Of a DNA stretch of 5,379 bases, positions 4,593 to 5,379 are shown in pieces. The DNA is taken from assembly GCA_934403665.1 (NCBI GenBank), contig CAKRUL010000117.1, positions 1 to 5,379 of the forward strand. The letters are read 5' to 3'. Source of the stretch: an uncultured Clostridia bacterium. Lineage in GTDB: Bacteria > Bacillota_A > Clostridia > UMGS1840 > HGM11507. The position numbers and the translations under genes are program-made. The notes below the pieces were generated by a model, which was not told where the DNA came from, did not search any database, and saw nothing but the letters and a program-made list of their open reading frames with translations. Position 1 is the stretch's first letter, and the number at the start of each line of letters is the position of its first letter.

Positions 4593-5379
4593 TTATCCGT
4601 TGTATCTCCGGTTGATTTTGGTCATTTCCCGGACTTTAAAATCGCTCTCGTCTATTCCATACACAATCCCGTTTATCATAGCTTCGCCCTCGGCCCACTC
4701 AAAGGTTTTGGTTCGCTCTCCCAGAAAACGAGGGATGGCAATCTCTTTTTTCAATCCGATGACCGATTCCACCAGTCCGGTCATCCCCACATCGGTCAGA
4801 TAAGCGGTTCCACCCGGCAGAATCCTGTCATCGTTTGTCTGAACATGGGTGTGGGTTCCATACACTGCGGTAGCCTCTCCATCCAGATAATATCCCAACG
4901 CTTGTTTTTCGCTGGTAGCCTCAGCATGAAAATCCACAACAATGATGTCGGCCCGGTCTTTCACGTTTTCCACGGCCTTTTTCCCAGTGACAAAAGGGCA
5001 GGAATTTTTCTCGTCCAGATACACCTTGCCGATCAGGTTGATAACTGCTATCCGCATGCCGTCTTTCTCCGTAAGATAAACACCGTCTCCCGGCCGGTCC
5101 GGCGGATAATTCAAAGGACGGATAATCCGGTCTCCCTTTTCCAGCATGGGGAAAATGTCACTCTTGTCAAAGGCATGATTTCCCAGTGTGATAACATCTG
5201 CCCCTGCTTCCAGCATCTGATACGCATACTTTTCGGTGATGCCGTTGCGGGTCACCGCATTTTCTCCATTCACAATGGTAAAATTTATGTCAAATTCCTT
5301 CTGCAATTCTGGAAGGTGAGAAAACAGAACATTTCGCCCTGTTTTTCCTACAATGTCGCCGATTACTAAAATATAATAC
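4593..5379 (-). CDS. ymdB: YmdB-family metallophosphoesterase (5' end just outside window)
   Basis: The minus-strand frame is open from the right edge to the TAA at 4595-4593, giving 261 visible residues (first full codon 5378-5376). Family members have about 260-265 residues and begin close to the (I/L)xxIGDIVG motif. This motif is visible as YILVIGDIVGKTGR at visible residues 2-15, so only a few residues are missing. An internal TTG at 5306 could be taken as the start, but it would remove the metal-binding GD and is rejected. Metal and active-site motifs are all present: GDIVG (D8), VNGEN (E39, N40), TLGNHAFD (N67, H68), DFHAEATSEK (H151) and YGTHTHVQT (H176, H178), plus TAYLTDVGMTG. The family (TIGR00282/PF13277) includes Bacillus subtilis YmdB, a 2',3'-cyclic nucleotide phosphodiesterase that affects biofilm and motility gene expression. 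It is often encoded next to rny (RNase Y). No spoVS-like gene follows. The protein is cytoplasmic and its role is housekeeping, probably unrelated to the accessory operon. Confidence 0.93.
   Translation of the reverse strand, partial: YYILVIGDIVGKTGRNVLFSHLPELQKEFDINFTIVNGENAVTRNGITEKYAYQMLEAGADVITLGNHAFDKSDIFPMLEKGDRIIRPLNYPPDRPGDGVYLTEKDGMRIAVINLIGKVYLDEKNSCPFVTGKKAVENVKDRADIIVVDFHAEATSEKQALGYYLDGEATAVYGTHTHVQTNDDRILPGGTAYLTDVGMTGLVESVIGLKKEIAIPRFLGERTKTFEWAEGEAMINGIVYGIDESDFKVREMTKINRRYNG

Noticed and set aside
4593..5306. Start of the ymdB gene at the internal TTG (5306)
   Set aside because: The frame continues upstream to the window edge and includes the essential GDIVG metal-binding motif. 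TTG is an ordinary Leu codon here.
4542..5369. 275-codon plus-strand open reading frame over ymdB
   Set aside because: The minus-strand frame holds every YmdB metal-binding motif. The plus frame has low-complexity, domain-free translation and begins inside the regulator's terminator.
1..5379. CRISPR array, tRNA or rRNA genes, insertion sequence, integrase or att sites
   Set aside because: No regularly spaced repeats, no recognisable RNA-gene sequence, no transposase or integrase motif and no terminal repeats were seen on either strand.

Overview
The window looks like a piece of a Gram-positive, Clostridia-type (Firmicutes) chromosome. This rests on strong AGGAGG ribosome-binding sites 6-7 nt before the starts, simple intrinsic terminators, moderate base composition, a YmdB-family phosphodiesterase and an AraC regulator with a PocR-type sensor domain. 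The exact genus cannot be told from the sequence.

Layout from left to right. Positions 1-2003 (minus strand) hold a large secreted protein that is cut off by the left edge. It has a signal peptide, a concanavalin-A/LamG-like beta-sandwich and at least nine beta-propeller-type repeats. Sixteen bases upstream, and clearly in the same operon, lies a complete cytoplasmic FAD-dependent oxidoreductase (2020-3270, minus). A 230-bp divergent control region (3271-3500) separates this operon from an oppositely oriented PocR/AraC-family regulator (3501-4379, plus). The regulator converges on a ymdB-like phosphodiesterase gene (4593 to the right edge, minus) that lacks only its first few codons. The 213-bp convergent gap holds two intrinsic terminators placed crosswise and a 19-bp palindrome.

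How the parts fit. The regulator very probably senses a small molecule through its PocR domain and controls the divergent oxidoreductase/propeller operon. The control region supports this: the operon has a perfect TATAAT -10 box with no good -35, and two similar 10-bp elements in direct repeat, 22 bp apart, lie on and just upstream of the expected -35 position. The outer repeat also covers the regulator's own -35 box. This suggests activation of the operon together with self-repression. The operon pairs an exported glycan-binding-like propeller protein with an intracellular redox enzyme, which suggests uptake or catabolism of a carbohydrate or glycoside-type compound. The substrate cannot be named from sequence. 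The ymdB gene is a conserved housekeeping gene and probably unrelated, so 1-4379 reads as an accessory cassette next to the core genome.
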